A stretch of DNA of 64,000 bases from contig CABYFY010000009.1 of the NCBI GenBank assembly GCA_902518355.1, forward strand, positions 1 through 64,000, read 5' to 3'. This DNA is from an uncultured Bacteroidota bacterium. Its GTDB lineage: Bacteria > Bacteroidota > Bacteroidia > Flavobacteriales > Flavobacteriaceae. The first letter of the stretch is position 1. Every line of letters starts with the position of its first letter. Below are positions 54,019-63,672 of this stretch, one piece after another. Made by a program: the position numbers and the translations under genes. The notes below the pieces were generated by a model. That model worked only from the letters and a program-made list of their open reading frames with translations, did no database searches and was not told the DNA's origin.

Positions 54019-54381
54019 ATGGAAACAACTAGACAAAAAAAGGTTTCGAAACTGCTTCAAAAGGATGTTGCTGAAATTTTACAAACCAAGATTAAAAAAG
54101 AAGGGAATTACGGAATTCTCTTGTCTGTGACGAAAGTTTCTGTTACTGTAGATTTTTCGGCAGCAAAAGTTTTCTTAAGCGTCTTTCCTTCTGAGATGTC
54201 CAAACAAATCTTGGATGAGGTGGTGAAAATGTCATCTAGAATAAGACATGAGGTTGCTCAAAAAGCAAAAAAACAACTTAGAAAAGTACCCGAGCTGTTG
54301 TTTTTTCTAGATGATTCACTAGACTATATTGAAAAGATTGAAGATTCTTTAAAAGGTCTTGACAACCCCTTAAGAAAATAG
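54019..54381 (+). CDS. rbfA: Ribosome-binding factor A
   Basis: The 120-residue KH-type protein binds the 30S subunit during late 16S maturation. It starts TTRQKKVSKLLQKDVAEILQ and has VSVTVDFSAAKVFLSVFPS; the closing RKVPELLFFLDDSLDYIEKIE is the RbfA C-terminal signature. The permease gene follows 3 bp later. Confidence 0.94.
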   Translation: METTRQKKVSKLLQKDVAEILQTKIKKEGNYGILLSVTKVSVTVDFSAAKVFLSVFPSEMSKQILDEVVKMSSRIRHEVAQKAKKQLRKVPELLFFLDDSLDYIEKIEDSLKGLDNPLRK

Positions 54382-54384
54382 TTT

Positions 54385-55572
54385 TTGAGTGTTTCCAAAC
54401 ACATATCGCTAAGGTACTTTTTTACAAAAAGTAAGAACACTGCTATTAACTATATGTCAATTCTCGCAATTGTTGGTGTAATTGTGAGTTCTGCTGCAAT
54501 GTTTGTAGTGTTGTCAGGTTTTAGCGGTTTAAAAGATTACAGCCTTGAATTTATTTCCTTTGTTTCACCGGACCTAAAAATCACCTCCGCTAAAGGAAAG
54601 TCTTTTGAATTTACTGATAAAATAAGATCTTTTTTAGAAGATGAGAATATTTCATATAGTCTTTCATATGAAGACAAAACTCTCTTTTCAATGAATGAAA
54701 ATACCCGGATTGTAACTCTTCGTGGTGTTGGCCAAGGATTTCCTAAAAGAAGTATTGACTCAATGCTTTATAAAGGGCGTTGGTTTAATTTAGAAAGCAA
54801 TGAGGTAGTTGTTGGTTTGGGCGCCGCGTATGATCTTGGTGTTAGCACTTTTGATGTGGTAAACCAAATTAAGCTTTATGCTCCTAGAGCTGGCAAGGGT
54901 CAGATATTTTCGGAAAGGGATGTTTTAAAGTCGACAAACGTTATGGCTTCTGGAATTTTTACCCTTAACGAAGAATTAAATAATAGTCTTGTTTTTGCAG
55001 ATATTGATCTCGTTAAAAATCTTTTTGATGTAGACCCAAAAAATGTTGGTTCAATTGACATATATCAAGATAATATTTCTGCTGAAAGAGTCGCTTCTTT
55101 TTTTGGACCTCAGTTTTTAGCTGAGAGCAGGGTGCAACAAAACAGAACGATATATAAGATGCTTAACACTGAACAGTTGGCAATTTATTTAATCTTTTCA
55201 TTAATAGTGGTTGTGGCCTTGTTTAATATGTTTGGGGCTTTGATGATGATGGTTATAGAAAAGAAAAACAATCTTCACACACTTCTAGTTTTGGGTTTAA
55301 CAAAAAAGGAGGTGAGTAAAATTTTCTTTTATCAGGGCGGTTTAATCTCTGTAGTTGGCTGTACTATTGGTCTTGTGATTGGGGTTTTACTAATTTTTTT
55401 ACAGCAAACTTTTTCTTTATTTATGATTACCCCCTCCTTGGCCTATCCAGTTGTGTTTGAGTTTGAAAACTTTTTAACAGTCCTGTTTACGGTATATATT
55501 TTAGGTGGTGTTGCCTCAACCGTTGTTTCTTTTTACGTTAAAAAGAATATTGAGCAAATTTCTCAGAAATAG
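54385..55572 (+). CDS. LolC/LolE-like ABC permease (FtsX family)
   Basis: The 395-residue permease has an N-terminal RYFFTKSKNTAINYMS and four hydrophobic helices (about 22-46, 265-290, 310-345, 360-385) with a large periplasmic domain between the first two. This is the MacB/FtsX layout of the lipoprotein-releasing subunits LolC and LolE. It should act with a LolD ATPase and partner encoded elsewhere. The start is TTG at 54385. Its 3' end overlaps dusB by 35 bp, tail to tail. Confidence 0.88.
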   Translation: MSVSKHISLRYFFTKSKNTAINYMSILAIVGVIVSSAAMFVVLSGFSGLKDYSLEFISFVSPDLKITSAKGKSFEFTDKIRSFLEDENISYSLSYEDKTLFSMNENTRIVTLRGVGQGFPKRSIDSMLYKGRWFNLESNEVVVGLGAAYDLGVSTFDVVNQIKLYAPRAGKGQIFSERDVLKSTNVMASGIFTLNEELNNSLVFADIDLVKNLFDVDPKNVGSIDIYQDNISAERVASFFGPQFLAESRVQQNRTIYKMLNTEQLAIYLIFSLIVVVALFNMFGALMMMVIEKKNNLHTLLVLGLTKKEVSKIFFYQGGLISVVGCTIGLVIGVLLIFLQQTFSLFMITPSLAYPVVFEFENFLTVLFTVYILGGVASTVVSFYVKKNIEQISQK

Positions 55573-56527
55573 AATCAAGAATCTCATATACTTCATTTGA
55601 AGTCTCGGTTGTCACGAGTTTTTGTCTGTAAGGTTTAAAATTCTCGATTCCCTTAAAATAATTTGAATAATGTCTTCTTGTTTCATAAACACCCAGTTTT
55701 TCACCCTTCCATGCAACAGACATTTCTAAATGACGTTTTGCAACTGCAGCCCTTTCTTTAATAGACGCAGGTTCTTTGTGTAAGCCTGTTTCAAAGTAGT
55801 GTTTAACCTCGTTAAAAAACCATGGGTTTCCTATTGAGGCTCGCCCTATCATTGCTCCGTCTAAACCGAGCTCGTCTCTAACAAACATTGCTCTTTCAGG
55901 TGTATTTATGTCACCATTTGCAAAGACTGGAATATGTATCCTAGGGTTGTTTTTTACTTTTTCTATGTAACTCCAGTCTGCATCTCCTTTATACATTTGA
56001 GCTCTTGTTCTTCCGTGTATTGCAATAGCTTTACAACCAACATCCTGTAGTCTTTCTGCGACCTCAACAATTTTTATCGAGTCATGGTCCCAGCCCAATC
56101 TTGTCTTTACTGTTACTGGCAGGTTTGTTCTTTCAACAATTGCTTTTGTGAGGCTCTCCATTAAACACAGGTCTTTCAAAATCCCTGCACCAGCTCCTTT
56201 AGAAACTACTTTTTTTACAGGACAACCGTAGTTAATGTCTATTATATCAGGGTTAGATTTTTCAACTATATCAACAGCCTGAAGCATTGAGTCTAAATTT
56301 GCGCCAAAAATTTGTATCCCCACAGGCCTTTCTTTTTCGTATATGTCGAGCTTTATGACGCTTTTTGCTGCATCTCTAATCAGTCCTTCAGACGAAATAA
56401 ACTCAGTGTAAACCACATCAGCTCCGTTCTCTTTACAGAGGGCTCTAAATGGAGGGTCGCTTACATCTTCCATTGGGGCAAGCAACAAAGGGAAGTCTCC
56501 TAATTCAATGTCTCCTATTTTTACCAA
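55538..56527 (-). CDS. dusB: tRNA-dihydrouridine synthase
   Basis: The 329-residue FMN enzyme reduces uridines in the tRNA D-loop. Motifs are LAPMEDVSDPPFRALC, INYGCPVKKVVSKGAGAG (catalytic Cys), VTVKTRLGWD, IHGRTRAQMYKG, VFANGDI and GAMIGRASIGNPW. It has normal length for DusB. It runs opposite to the LolC/E-like gene and ends inside it. Confidence 0.95.
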   Translation of the reverse strand: MVKIGDIELGDFPLLLAPMEDVSDPPFRALCKENGADVVYTEFISSEGLIRDAAKSVIKLDIYEKERPVGIQIFGANLDSMLQAVDIVEKSNPDIIDINYGCPVKKVVSKGAGAGILKDLCLMESLTKAIVERTNLPVTVKTRLGWDHDSIKIVEVAERLQDVGCKAIAIHGRTRAQMYKGDADWSYIEKVKNNPRIHIPVFANGDINTPERAMFVRDELGLDGAMIGRASIGNPWFFNEVKHYFETGLHKEPASIKERAAVAKRHLEMSVAWKGEKLGVYETRRHYSNYFKGIENFKPYRQKLVTTETSNEVYEILDSISEKFAQYSF

Positions 56528-56594
56528 GTTGAGCTGTTTGTTTGTGCAAAGATAACCAAGTCTTTTATATAGTCCTTTAACGATAATTTTTACT

Positions 56595-56602
56595 TACTTT
56601 TG
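56595..56602 (+). promoter_or_regulatory. -7 box for lepA
   Basis: TACTTTTG matches TAnnTTTG exactly, 17 bp before the lepA ATG. No -33 TTG is clear. Confidence 0.45.
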
Positions 56603-56619
56603 TTCTCTCTAGTTAACCG

Positions 56620-58416
56620 ATGAAAAACATTAGAAATTTTTGCATTATAGCCCATATTGATCACGGGAAAAGTACTCTTGCTGATAGGCTTTTAGAGTTT
56701 ACAGGCGCTATTACAGATCGTGAAAAACAAGATCAGCTTTTGGACGATATGGATCTTGAGAGAGAAAGAGGTATTACAATAAAGTCCCATGCAATCCAAA
56801 TGTATTACAGTCATAGTGGGGAGGATTATGTGCTTAATCTTATTGATACTCCAGGACATGTTGACTTTTCATATGAAGTTTCGAGGTCAATTGCAGCTTG
56901 CGAGGGTGCATTACTTGTTGTAGATGCTGCGCAGAGCATACAGGCTCAAACAATTTCTAATCTATACCTTGCTCTTGAAAATGACCTTGAAATCATTCCT
57001 ATACTAAACAAAGTGGATTTACCAAGTGCTAACCCACAGGAGGTGACAGATGATATAGTTGACCTGCTTGGCTGCAAAACTGAAGAAGTTATTCCAGCAA
57101 GTGCAAAGACGGGCCTTGGAATTGAAAATATTCTTGAAGCCATCATTGATCGTGTGCCTTGTCCAAGTGGAGACGCCTCAAAACCATTACAGGCTTTAAT
57201 TTTTGATTCTGTATATAATCCTTTTAGAGGAATTGAAACCTACTTTAGGGTTATTGATGGTTCAATTAAAAAGAATCAAAGAATAAAATTTTTAGCTACC
57301 AACAAGGCTTATGGTGCTGATGAGGTGGGGACGCTTAATTTAAAGCAAAGCCCTAAACAAGAAATATTTGCCGGAGATGTTGGGTATTTGATCACAGGGA
57401 TTAAGGAGGCTAAAGAAGTTAAAGTTGGTGACACAATAACAGATTTTGAGAAACCAACAGAAGAGGCAATTTCTGGTTTCGAAGATGTAAAACCAATGGT
57501 TTTTGCAGGAATTTACCCTGTTGATACTGAGGACTATGAAGAGCTTCGAGGGGCAATGGAAAAGCTACAGTTGAACGATGCCTCGCTTGTCTTTGTTCCA
57601 GAAAGCTCAGCTGCCCTTGGATTTGGTTTCAGGTGTGGGTTTCTTGGGATGCTTCATATGGAAATTGTACAAGAAAGGCTTGAAAGAGAGTTTGGAATGA
57701 CTGTAATTACCACTGTTCCAAACGTTTCTTATCATGCTTATTCCAAAAAACAGCCAGACAATATTATTCTTGTAAACAACCCTTCAGATTTGCCAGATCC
57801 GTCTTTTTTAGATAGGGTTGAAGAGCCATTTATTAAAGCCTCGATTATTACAAAGGCCGATTTTATTGGTAATGTTATGTCTTTGTGTATAGAAAAAAGA
57901 GGGGTGATTAAAAGCCAAACTTATTTGACAACAACCAGGGTTGAATTAATTTTTGACATGCCTTTGGCAGAAATAGTTTTTGATTTTTATGATCGGCTAA
58001 AGACTGTTTCTAAAGGATATGCTTCTTTTGATTATTCCCCTATAGGGCTTCAACAATCTAAGCTTGTGAGAGTTGATATACTTCTAAACGGAAAACCTAT
58101 TGACGCTTTATCGGCTCTTATTCATACCGACAACGCATATAGAATGGGTAAAAAAATCTGTGAGAAGCTTAAAGAGTTGATTCCTAGGCAACAATTTGAT
58201 GTTCCTATTCAGGCTGCTATTGGAACTAAAATTATCGCTAGAGAAACCATCAAGGCTGTAAGGAAAGATGTAACTGCAAAGTGTTATGGTGGAGACATCA
58301 CTAGGAAAAGAAAGCTTCTAGAAAATCAGAAAAAAGGGAAAAAGAGAATGCGTCAAGTCGGAAGTGTTGAGATTCCTCAAGAGGCGTTCATGGCTGTTTT
58401 AAAGCTTAATGATTAG
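56620..58416 (+). CDS. lepA: Elongation factor 4
   Basis: The 598-residue translational GTPase acts on stalled ribosomes. G-motifs are [10 protein letters not shown], the DTPGHVDF switch and NKVD; the C-terminal LepA-specific domain has [20 protein letters not shown]. Length is standard. Confidence 0.98.
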   Translation: MKNIRNFCIIAHIDHGKSTLADRLLEFTGAITDREKQDQLLDDMDLERERGITIKSHAIQMYYSHSGEDYVLNLIDTPGHVDFSYEVSRSIAACEGALLVVDAAQSIQAQTISNLYLALENDLEIIPILNKVDLPSANPQEVTDDIVDLLGCKTEEVIPASAKTGLGIENILEAIIDRVPCPSGDASKPLQALIFDSVYNPFRGIETYFRVIDGSIKKNQRIKFLATNKAYGADEVGTLNLKQSPKQEIFAGDVGYLITGIKEAKEVKVGDTITDFEKPTEEAISGFEDVKPMVFAGIYPVDTEDYEELRGAMEKLQLNDASLVFVPESSAALGFGFRCGFLGMLHMEIVQERLEREFGMTVITTVPNVSYHAYSKKQPDNIILVNNPSDLPDPSFLDRVEEPFIKASIITKADFIGNVMSLCIEKRGVIKSQTYLTTTRVELIFDMPLAEIVFDFYDRLKTVSKGYASFDYSPIGLQQSKLVRVDILLNGKPIDALSALIHTDNAYRMGKKICEKLKELIPRQQFDVPIQAAIGTKIIARETIKAVRKDVTAKCYGGDITRKRKLLENQKKGKKRMRQVGSVEIPQEAFMAVLKLND

Positions 58417-58420
58417 TTAA

Positions 58421-60589
58421 TTAATCTTTTAGTGTAATTCTTAAAACTGAGCAGGCTGCTCTTTCTGTAAATTTGTCTTTTCCTCCTCCAAACAAAACCT
58501 TAATCCAGTTATCTTTTTCTGGGGTTCCAAGAATCAATAAGTCATAGCTTGCTGAAATTTCAGCAATAGCATCAACTGGTTTGCTACTTTTTACCACTTC
58601 TACGTTTGCCGAAACTTTTGATTGTTTTAGCTTTTCTTCTGATCTGTGTTTAATTGTCTCTGTGGTTCTGCTGTTTTCTGGCACCACATGCAACAGCGTT
58701 AGGGTTGCTCCATAGTGCTTACAGATATTATTTGCTATGCCTATGAAGTTTTTATCCTTTCTTCCTGGTCTTAGTGCTAGTACAACTTTGCCTATGTATC
58801 TTGCGCCATTATCTTTAAATAGGGCTAGATTTGAATTAATATTTGCAAGCAACCACCCAATTGGGTTGCTGATAAATATTCCCGAATTTGGTCTTGCTCC
58901 CCACCCCATGACCAACCACTCACAGCTTTCCTGAGAACTAAGCTTGTTTATGGTTTGAGATAGTTCGTATGTAACAACTGCCTCAAAGCCTACATTAAGA
59001 TCTTTTGAGTCTGAAAGGCGTTTTATTCTTCTTTTTAGGGAAGTTGACTCAGGGGAATCCTCCATAAAAACCGATGAATCTGTTTGGTTTGGTACTTCTG
59101 TTATATCAAAAGCCTGAACCTCATTTGTGCTTTTTAGAGCTGCTGCCATTTCAACCAATGTTTCTGGTGAAGTTTCCTCTCCGAGTAAAGGCACAACAAC
59201 TTCAGCTTTAGTTGTAATTGCATCTTCTGTATTGTCTGTCTCTTCAGAATGTTCTCTGATTTTTGAGGCATCTTTTCTAAAAAAAGAAAGAATTCCATAG
59301 CTTGAGGCAACCCCACTTCTATCTGATTTACTTCCGTAAACTAAAAATATTAGGAATCCTAGAATTACAACTCCAATTACAGAAACTACAGGCATCACCC
59401 CTAGAAAAGCTAACAATACAATCCCGCTTAAAATTCCAAAAATCTGTACATAAGGATACATTGGGGATTTAAAGGTTGGTCTATACCATTGAGCGTTTGT
59501 TTCTCTTAAAACAATGACTGTGAGCTCGTTGAAAATAAACATTAAGACTTTAAACGCACTTGCTAATTTTGCGATCTTCACTACATCTAAAAAAATAATT
59601 GCTAATGCGATAAGAGTTGATGTTGTAAGAATAGCTGAAACAGGTGTCATAAATTTTGAGTTGATCCCTGCTAAGTAGCTTGGAAGTAATCCATCTTTGG
59701 ACATAGCAAAGGGGAATCTAGAAGAGGCTAAGACACCAGAGTTTGCCATTGATAAAAGTGTTAGCGCTCCTACAACTCCTGCAATTAGTCCAAAAGTGTC
59801 ACCTCCGATTGTTTGAAATAGTGTGTGTATAGGTTTTATGTCGGTTGCTAAAATAGACGCTTCAACGTTACCAACTAACGCTAGTGCAACTAAGCAATAT
59901 ATTGTGGTTATTAGAAACAATGAAATTATCATTGTTAGTGGAAGGTTTTTAGACGGGTTAGTTATTTCACCTGCTATAGCTGCAATCTTTGTTACCCCTG
60001 CATATGAAATATATAGAAATGCAACCCCTGCAATAAATCCATTGGTTCCATCAGAAAAAACTGGCTCAGTTAGCTTTGTATCAAAAGAAGTTAGACCAAG
60101 AGCAATTATTACAATCAATGAAATAATACTAGTTGAGACTATAAATAATTGTGTTTTCTCAACCTTTTTTAGGCCAAACACGTTTAATAAAAAGATAAGC
60201 AAAAGCGCCAGAAGAGCGATGGCTTTGGTATAAGCTTCGTCAATGTTTACAACAACATACAGATAAGCGCTCAGCCCAACAAGAGAAAACGCACTTTTTA
60301 AAAGCAGTGAAAGCCACAACCCTATTCCTGCAATGGTTCCAAACAAGGGCCCGAAAGCTCTCTCGATATACACATACGTTCCACCTGATTTAGGCATTGC
60401 TGTTCCTAGCTCTGACTTTGAAAGGACTGCAGGAAGAATACATAGAGCCGCTACAAGAAAGGCTAGCCATACTGATGACCCCGTAATTCCAACAGCCAAT
60501 CCTGGTAAAACAAATATCCCGCTTAACATTCCTCCAATACTAACTGCAATAGCTCCTGGCAGCGATAATGTTCTCTCTAATTTCTTCAA
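58421..60589 (-). CDS. APC-family amino acid permease fused to universal stress protein domains
   Basis: The 722-residue protein has a 12-helix APC permease (about 1-430; LSLPGAIAVSIGGMLSGIFVL, MPKSGGTYVYIERAFGP). Two USP-like soluble domains follow (about 465-600 and 605-722). The second begins IGKVVLALRP and has DLLILGTPEKDNW, but a full nucleotide-binding G-x2-G-x9-G(S/T) is not clear. Likely amino acid transport at the inner membrane with stress or nucleotide control. It ends 4 bp from convergent lepA. Confidence 0.9.
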   Translation of the reverse strand: MKKLERTLSLPGAIAVSIGGMLSGIFVLPGLAVGITGSSVWLAFLVAALCILPAVLSKSELGTAMPKSGGTYVYIERAFGPLFGTIAGIGLWLSLLLKSAFSLVGLSAYLYVVVNIDEAYTKAIALLALLLIFLLNVFGLKKVEKTQLFIVSTSIISLIVIIALGLTSFDTKLTEPVFSDGTNGFIAGVAFLYISYAGVTKIAAIAGEITNPSKNLPLTMIISLFLITTIYCLVALALVGNVEASILATDIKPIHTLFQTIGGDTFGLIAGVVGALTLLSMANSGVLASSRFPFAMSKDGLLPSYLAGINSKFMTPVSAILTTSTLIALAIIFLDVVKIAKLASAFKVLMFIFNELTVIVLRETNAQWYRPTFKSPMYPYVQIFGILSGIVLLAFLGVMPVVSVIGVVILGFLIFLVYGSKSDRSGVASSYGILSFFRKDASKIREHSEETDNTEDAITTKAEVVVPLLGEETSPETLVEMAAALKSTNEVQAFDITEVPNQTDSSVFMEDSPESTSLKRRIKRLSDSKDLNVGFEAVVTYELSQTINKLSSQESCEWLVMGWGARPNSGIFISNPIGWLLANINSNLALFKDNGARYIGKVVLALRPGRKDKNFIGIANNICKHYGATLTLLHVVPENSRTTETIKHRSEEKLKQSKVSANVEVVKSSKPVDAIAEISASYDLLILGTPEKDNWIKVLFGGGKDKFTERAACSVLRITLKD

Positions 60590-60633
60590 AATATTGTTTT
60601 ATATTTAATAAAAATAGTAAATATTAATTTCAC

Positions 60634-61485
60634 TTGAATTTGCATCCAATTATTGCGGGAAACTTTATGCTTGATGGAGGAGCTATGTTTGGTGTAGTTC
60701 CAAAGTCTATTTGGCAAAAAACCAACCCTGCAGACAATAACAATATGGTAAAAATTGCTGCGCGCTGCCTTCTTGTTGAAGAGGGAGATAGGCTAACCCT
60801 TATTGATGCTGGAATGGGGAACAAACAAAGTGAAAAGTTTTTTAGTTATTACCATCGTTGGGGTGAAGAAGCCTTAGTTTCTTCAATTAGAAAATGTGGA
60901 TTTAGTGCTGATGATGTAACAGATGTTTTCTTGACACATTTACATTTTGATCATTGTGGTGGTGGTGTTGTTAAGGCTGGGGAGGACTCTTACAAAACAA
61001 CTTTTAAAAACGCTAAGTATTGGAGCAATAAGGCTCATTGGGAGTGGGCTACCAGCCCCAATAAAAGAGAAGCGGCTTCTTTTTTGAAGGAAAATTTTGT
61101 GCCTGTAGAGGAGTCAGGACAATTAAACTTTTTAAAAAAAGATGAAAACAATTATTTAACTCATTGCGACTTAGGCTTTGATGTATTATTTGTTGATGGT
61201 CATACTGAAAAACAAATGATACCTATAATTAGTTTCAAAGGTCAAAAAATTGCTTTTGCAGCAGACCTTATACCTACGGCTGGGCATGTCCCTCTTCCTT
61301 ATATTCCAGGCTATGATATTAGGCCTTTAACTTCATTAAAGGAAAAGGAGTCTTTCCTGAATTTCTGTATCGATAATAGTGTACTTTTGTTTTTTGAGCA
61401 CGATGCTTTTGAGGAACTTGGTTTGATTCATCAAACGGAACGCGGTATTAGATTAAAGAGCACTTTAAAACTTTTAGATTTATGA
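60634..61485 (+). CDS. MBL-fold metallohydrolase (lactonase-like)
   Basis: The 283-residue protein carries THLHFDHCGG (HxHxDH), a later His in TAGHVP, an Asp in FAADLIP and a C-terminal His in FFEHDAF. This places it in the metallo-beta-lactamase fold near AHL-lactonase-like or alkylsulfatase-like groups. The start is TTG at 60634. Its stop overlaps the next gene's ATG (ATGA), so an M1 peptidase is coupled. Confidence 0.88.
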   Translation: MNLHPIIAGNFMLDGGAMFGVVPKSIWQKTNPADNNNMVKIAARCLLVEEGDRLTLIDAGMGNKQSEKFFSYYHRWGEEALVSSIRKCGFSADDVTDVFLTHLHFDHCGGGVVKAGEDSYKTTFKNAKYWSNKAHWEWATSPNKREAASFLKENFVPVEESGQLNFLKKDENNYLTHCDLGFDVLFVDGHTEKQMIPIISFKGQKIAFAADLIPTAGHVPLPYIPGYDIRPLTSLKEKESFLNFCIDNSVLLFFEHDAFEELGLIHQTERGIRLKSTLKLLDL

Positions 61486-63302
61486 AAAACACAATCTATT
61501 TTTTATTTATTTTTTTCTTTAGTTTGGGGATTTCCCAAGAAAATAAGTGGCGTTGGCAACAAGAAGTAGACTATACTATGGTAATTGATGTTGATGTTGA
61601 AAACCACACCTATAAAGGAACTCAAAGTATTGTCTATACTAATAATTCTCCAGATGACTTGGATAGAGTTTTTTATCATTTATATTTTAATGCTTTTAAG
61701 CCTGGCACGGATCTGGAACAAAACTCAAGATACTCCGCTGACGATTCAAGAACTATGTCAAAAAACATTTTAATGTTAGACGAGAAAGACTGGGGGGATG
61801 TTCAAATAAAATGGATGCTTCAGGACGGTGTTCCTGTCAAATTCAAAGTTGAAGAAACAATTTTAGAGGTTGCACTAGCTAGCCCGATTAAAGCTGGAGA
61901 GAGTACAGTGCTTGAAATGGAGTTTTTTATTCAAACACCTGCAATGATAAGAAGGTCTGGAAAAAACAGCGAAGACAATGTTGCTTTTTCAATGTCTCAG
62001 TGGTATCCTAAGCTTTGTCAGTATGATGATGAGGGGTGGCATGCTAATCCATATATAGGAAGAGAGTTTTACGGAATCTGGGGTGATTTTGATGTTACCA
62101 TTAATATAGACAAAGACTATGTTGTTGCTGCTTCTGGATATTTGCAAAACCCTGAATTAATTGGCCACGGATATGCTCCATTAAAAAAAGGTGTGATTCA
62201 CGGTGATAAAATTTCTTGGCACTTTATAGCTCCTGATGTGCATGATTTTAGTTGGGCTGCTGACCCTGATTTTGTTCACGATTTTCGCGATATAGAAAAT
62301 GGTCCTAGGATGCATTTCTTTTACAAAAGGGACTCAGAATATGTTGATTTATGGAAAGATTTTCAGCCTAATGCGGCAAAATTTCTAAGCTTTTTTAGTG
62401 AAAAAATTGGCAAGTATCCATACGCTCAATATTCTGTGATTATGGCCGGAGACGGTGGAATGGAATATGCTATGTGTACATTTATTGATGGTGTTGGTCA
62501 TCCGACAATGAGAAGTTTATATTCTGTAACATCTCACGAAATTGCCCACACTTGGTTTCAATTTTTAATGGCCACCAATGAGTCTAAGCACTCCTGGATG
62601 GATGAAGGTTTTACGAGCTACATTGATGATGTTGCTATGAATGTTATATTAAAAGAAGGAAAAGCTCTTCCTAATGCAAATGCTTATAAGGATTATTTTA
62701 GTTGGGTCGCAACAGGGCTTGAAGAACCAATGACAACACATGCTGATAGATTTAAATTCAACAAAGGTTACGGTATGAGTGCTTATGATAAAGGCTCTAT
62801 CTTTTTGTCTCAGTTACAATATATAATTGGGAAAGAAAACTTTGATAATACTTTAAAAAAATATTTTAATGATTGGTCTTTTAGGCACCCAAAACCCAAT
62901 GATTTTATACGTTCTGCCGAAAAGGTTTCAGGCCTGGAATTAGATTGGTATTTACTTGATTGGGCGCAATCCACAATGACTATAGATTACTCTATTAACT
63001 CTGTTTATGGTGTAGATAATAGAACTAAAATTGTTTTAAAAAGAATCGGTCAAATGGGAATGCCTATCGACATAAGATTTGTTTTAGAATCTGGGCATTA
63101 TTTAGATTATAATATTCCTATGACTAAAATGCGGGGATCTAAACCATTAAATAATTCTACACTTTTAGATTCTTGGTGCTGGGCAAAACCTTATTACGAA
63201 TTTTGGATAGATGTTGATTCAAATAAAATTTCTAAAATATTAATTGATCCAAAAAACGAGATGGCCGATATTGACAGAAATAATAATTCTTTAGACTTAT
63301 AG
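61482..63302 (+). CDS. M1-family metallopeptidase, second copy
   Basis: The 606-residue protein has a signal peptide (about 1-18, GISQ). The zinc motif is His352-E-I-A-His356 with Glu375 (WMDEGF). The substrate-binding element is GGMEYAM, closer to the usual GxMEN than in the copy at 46325. Both copies share the late F-x-HP-x-PNDF block. Secreted, probably periplasmic aminopeptidase activity. rnpA starts 2 bp later. Confidence 0.92.
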   Translation: MKNTIYFLFIFFFSLGISQENKWRWQQEVDYTMVIDVDVENHTYKGTQSIVYTNNSPDDLDRVFYHLYFNAFKPGTDLEQNSRYSADDSRTMSKNILMLDEKDWGDVQIKWMLQDGVPVKFKVEETILEVALASPIKAGESTVLEMEFFIQTPAMIRRSGKNSEDNVAFSMSQWYPKLCQYDDEGWHANPYIGREFYGIWGDFDVTINIDKDYVVAASGYLQNPELIGHGYAPLKKGVIHGDKISWHFIAPDVHDFSWAADPDFVHDFRDIENGPRMHFFYKRDSEYVDLWKDFQPNAAKFLSFFSEKIGKYPYAQYSVIMAGDGGMEYAMCTFIDGVGHPTMRSLYSVTSHEIAHTWFQFLMATNESKHSWMDEGFTSYIDDVAMNVILKEGKALPNANAYKDYFSWVATGLEEPMTTHADRFKFNKGYGMSAYDKGSIFLSQLQYIIGKENFDNTLKKYFNDWSFRHPKPNDFIRSAEKVSGLELDWYLLDWAQSTMTIDYSINSVYGVDNRTKIVLKRIGQMGMPIDIRFVLESGHYLDYNIPMTKMRGSKPLNNSTLLDSWCWAKPYYEFWIDVDSNKISKILIDPKNEMADIDRNNNSLDL

Positions 63303-63303
63303 T

Positions 63304-63672
63304 TTGCCTGCTTTTTCTATAAATAAAAGTAATTCTTTAAAAAGCACTTCTGAGGTTGACGCTGTTTTTAAAGACGGCTCTAAACTTTCTTCAAAATTAA
63401 TCTCTCTTTACTATGTTAAATCTAAAAAAGAAAATCATTTGCGCTTTACATTTTCCGTCGGAAAAAAAACTCACTCACTTGCTACAACCAGAAATAAACT
63501 GAAAAGATTAATGAAGGAAGCTTTAAGGTTAAACGGTTCTGAATATTTAAACCATAATTTACCTTATAGTCTTGTTTTTATTTACTTTTCTTCTAAGGAA
63601 GAATCTTTTAAATCTATTGAAGAATCTATGAAATCGCTACTTTTGTCTTTTAAAAATAAAAAGTTGTCTTGA
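63304..63672 (+). CDS. rnpA: Ribonuclease P protein component
   Basis: The 122-residue basic protein has KSTSEVDAVFKDGSKL, FTFSVGKKTHSLATTRNK and the core RNA-binding RNKLKR (63-68); the usual motif is RNR. Start is TTG at 63304. rpmH is not upstream; an M1 peptidase gene is. Its stop overlaps the TTG start of the OmpA-like gene. Confidence 0.92.
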   Translation: MPAFSINKSNSLKSTSEVDAVFKDGSKLSSKLISLYYVKSKKENHLRFTFSVGKKTHSLATTRNKLKRLMKEALRLNGSEYLNHNLPYSLVFIYFSSKEESFKSIEESMKSLLLSFKNKKLS

